Below, one piece after another: positions 4,759 through 6,024 of a DNA stretch of 6,024 nucleotides; position 1 is the stretch's first letter, and every line of letters begins with the position of its first letter. A program made the translations under genes and the position numbers. The notes under the pieces were generated by a model. It was not told where the DNA came from, made no database searches, and saw nothing but the letters and a program-made list of their open reading frames with translations. The DNA lies in contig CAOOMX010000011.1 in NCBI GenBank assembly GCA_948497845.1, positions 1 through 6,024 of the forward strand. The letters run 5' to 3'. This DNA is from an uncultured Bacilli bacterium (lineage in GTDB: Bacteria; Bacillota_I; Bacilli_A; RF39; UBA660).

Positions 4759-6024
4759 AATTTGTTTTAATTAATTCGTTTTGGCAAACAATGCCTTTAT
4801 TTGCATAAGCACTTTGTAATGCTAAAAAGTCTGTTGGAAAAGCTCCATTAAATTCTGTATTCAAAATAGACAAATTTAAATCATTAGAGATAGAAACAGT
4901 TAACTTTTCATCATCATATGTCGCAAAACCAGTATTATTATCAAATGTAAGTGTGTTTGGCTTATCTAAAATAGCAGCTTCATAATCTTTTTCGCTATTA
5001 AACACATATTTTACCTCTCTACGAGATGCTCCTAAATGTATGAAACTTGTTCCATCGCTCCCCACAGCAAATCGATCTAATGAAGTTTTTGTATAATTTG
5101 TTCCAACAATAGGTTCTGTTCCACAAACACTAAACCATTGAACATCATAAGGCATAACATATAAAATAGCATTTTCTGTTGTTTCATTTTGTTGTTCATC
5201 TACAGCCTTGATAGCGACTTCATATGGACCACCTAGTTCATTCATGTTATTCATAACTGTCGTCGCATCACTAAATTCATAAGAACAGCCAGAAGGATCT
5301 TCACATCCACGCACAAATTCATCAACAACTAAACTACTACCAATCTTTTTATATAAAATATTTACGCCTAATACTGGACCATCGCCATCTTTTACAACAA
5401 CTGTTCCTTTATATGCTTTATTGTTACATTCAATTGTGTATTCATAACTCCCCATTGTTGCCACATCAACATTTAAAGTATTAACCGTACAATTAGCTGG
5501 ATTCGTTCCCTTTATCGTCGCATAATCACTAGGATTCGTTGATAAAGTATCACCAACAGAAATAGCCACTTCTTTAGGTGTAACTTCTACCTTCGATTTA
5601 CTAACCGATAAATAGTAATAAACGCCATAAGCAACCACAGCTATCAAAGAAACAATTAATAAAATAAACAATATCTTATTAGCTGGTTTTGTTTGTTTTT
5701 GTTGGTCTTTACTAGGAGGCATAGCTCCAATGTTTTCTGCCTTGTTTGGTTCTACAAAACCATTAGTATTTACACTCATCACTGGATCCATACCCACAGC
5801 TTGTGATGCTGGACCATTCGAACTTTGTGGTGCAGTTCCAGGAATTGGTTGTGTTTGCATAGTTGGATTATTTGCAATTGGTGTTGGATTAACAACTTGA
5901 CCATTTGGACTTACAACAACTGGTTCTTTTGGTTTTTCTACTCCTGCTTGTGGATTCGTTACCCCAGCGTTTACAGTTCCTGTAGCAGGTGCACTTGGCA
6001 CTGGTATAGGATTTGGTTGTGGTC
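4757..6024 (-). CDS. Membrane protein with proline-rich cytoplasmic part and extracellular Ig-like domains (N-terminus outside window)
   Basis: The frame is open to the window edge: seven proline-rich codons precede the in-frame GTG at 6001, which is probably internal, so the gene is 5'-partial with 421 visible residues. Numbering from that GTG: a Pro/Asn/Gln/Val-rich low-complexity region (1-107), one transmembrane helix (109-131) preceded by lysines, then an extracellular region. Residues 136-204 resemble a bacterial Ig-like domain (ISVGDTLSTNPSDY ... MGSYEYTIECNNKAYKGTVVVKD). A second such unit at 207-283 begins DGPVL and contains AIKAVDEQQNETTENA, like Big/HYR-type repeats. The last part (284-414) is unrecognised. 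Six extracellular cysteines (171, 192, 233, 239, 293, 406) could form three disulfides. There is no C-terminal sorting signal. The stop is TGA, followed by a terminator. A surface-exposed structural or binding role is plausible, but no function can be assigned. Confidence 0.82.
   Translation of the reverse strand, partial: PQPNPIPVPSAPATGTVNAGVTNPQAGVEKPKEPVVVSPNGQVVNPTPIANNPTMQTQPIPGTAPQSSNGPASQAVGMDPVMSVNTNGFVEPNKAENIGAMPPSKDQQKQTKPANKILFILLIVSLIAVVAYGVYYYLSVSKSKVEVTPKEVAISVGDTLSTNPSDYATIKGTNPANCTVNTLNVDVATMGSYEYTIECNNKAYKGTVVVKDGDGPVLGVNILYKKIGSSLVVDEFVRGCEDPSGCSYEFSDATTVMNNMNELGGPYEVAIKAVDEQQNETTENAILYVMPYDVQWFSVCGTEPIVGTNYTKTSLDRFAVGSDGTSFIHLGASRREVKYVFNSEKDYEAAILDKPNTLTFDNNTGFATYDDEKLTVSISNDLNLSILNTEFNGAFPTDFLALQSAYANKGIVCQNELIKTN

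Noticed and set aside
4757..4759. Mycoplasma-type genetic code with TGA as tryptophan
   Set aside because: TGA ends the Ig-like membrane protein directly at a terminator, and tryptophans in the window are TGG, so the standard bacterial code fits.
5999..6001. GTG at 6001 as the true start of the Ig-like membrane protein
   Set aside because: The same proline-rich reading frame continues without a stop to the window edge and I see no ribosome site just upstream, so the gene is more likely cut by the window.

Overview
The window is strongly AT-rich and densely coded. The proteins look like those of a low-GC Firmicute: a lysyl-tRNA synthetase with Bacillus-type motifs, AGGAG/GGTGA ribosome binding sites, a class B sortase and a sortase-type surface protein. 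TGA serves as a stop (at 4757-4759) and tryptophan is TGG, so the standard bacterial code applies. A cell-wall sorting system argues against a wall-less Mollicute. A gut-type Bacilli or Clostridia lineage known mainly from metagenomes is a reasonable guess, but the sequence does not prove it.

Layout. (1) Positions 18-1474, minus: lysS, with its 3' part out of frame. About 25 nt encoding the conserved segment just before FTELNDP appear to be missing near position 257. (2) 1506-1542: an intrinsic terminator hairpin between lysS and the gene upstream of it. (3) 1543-2070, minus: a small secreted protein with a signal peptide and a C-terminal NPKTG sorting signal. (4) 2071-2213: a divergent promoter region. 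(5) 2214-3857, plus: a class B sortase with a roughly 270-residue N-terminal cytoplasmic domain of unknown function. (6) 3835-3871: a hairpin that can terminate transcription in both directions and contains the stop codons of two convergent genes. (7) 3863-4669, minus: an unrecognised protein with one N-terminal membrane anchor. (8) 4737-4758: a terminator. (9) 4757-6024, minus, running off the window: a membrane protein with a proline-rich cytoplasmic part, one transmembrane helix and Ig-like extracellular domains.

Apart from lysS, every gene encodes a protein of the cell envelope. The central pair is the most informative: the sortase and the NPKTG protein are divergently transcribed from one short region, and class B sortases act on NPxT-type signals, so they are probably enzyme and substrate. 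The two genes to the right are each separated by a terminator and are probably independent transcription units; a link to the sortase pair is only suggested by proximity. No stretch longer than about 145 bases lacks a gene. I saw no RNA gene, CRISPR array, insertion sequence or phage gene.
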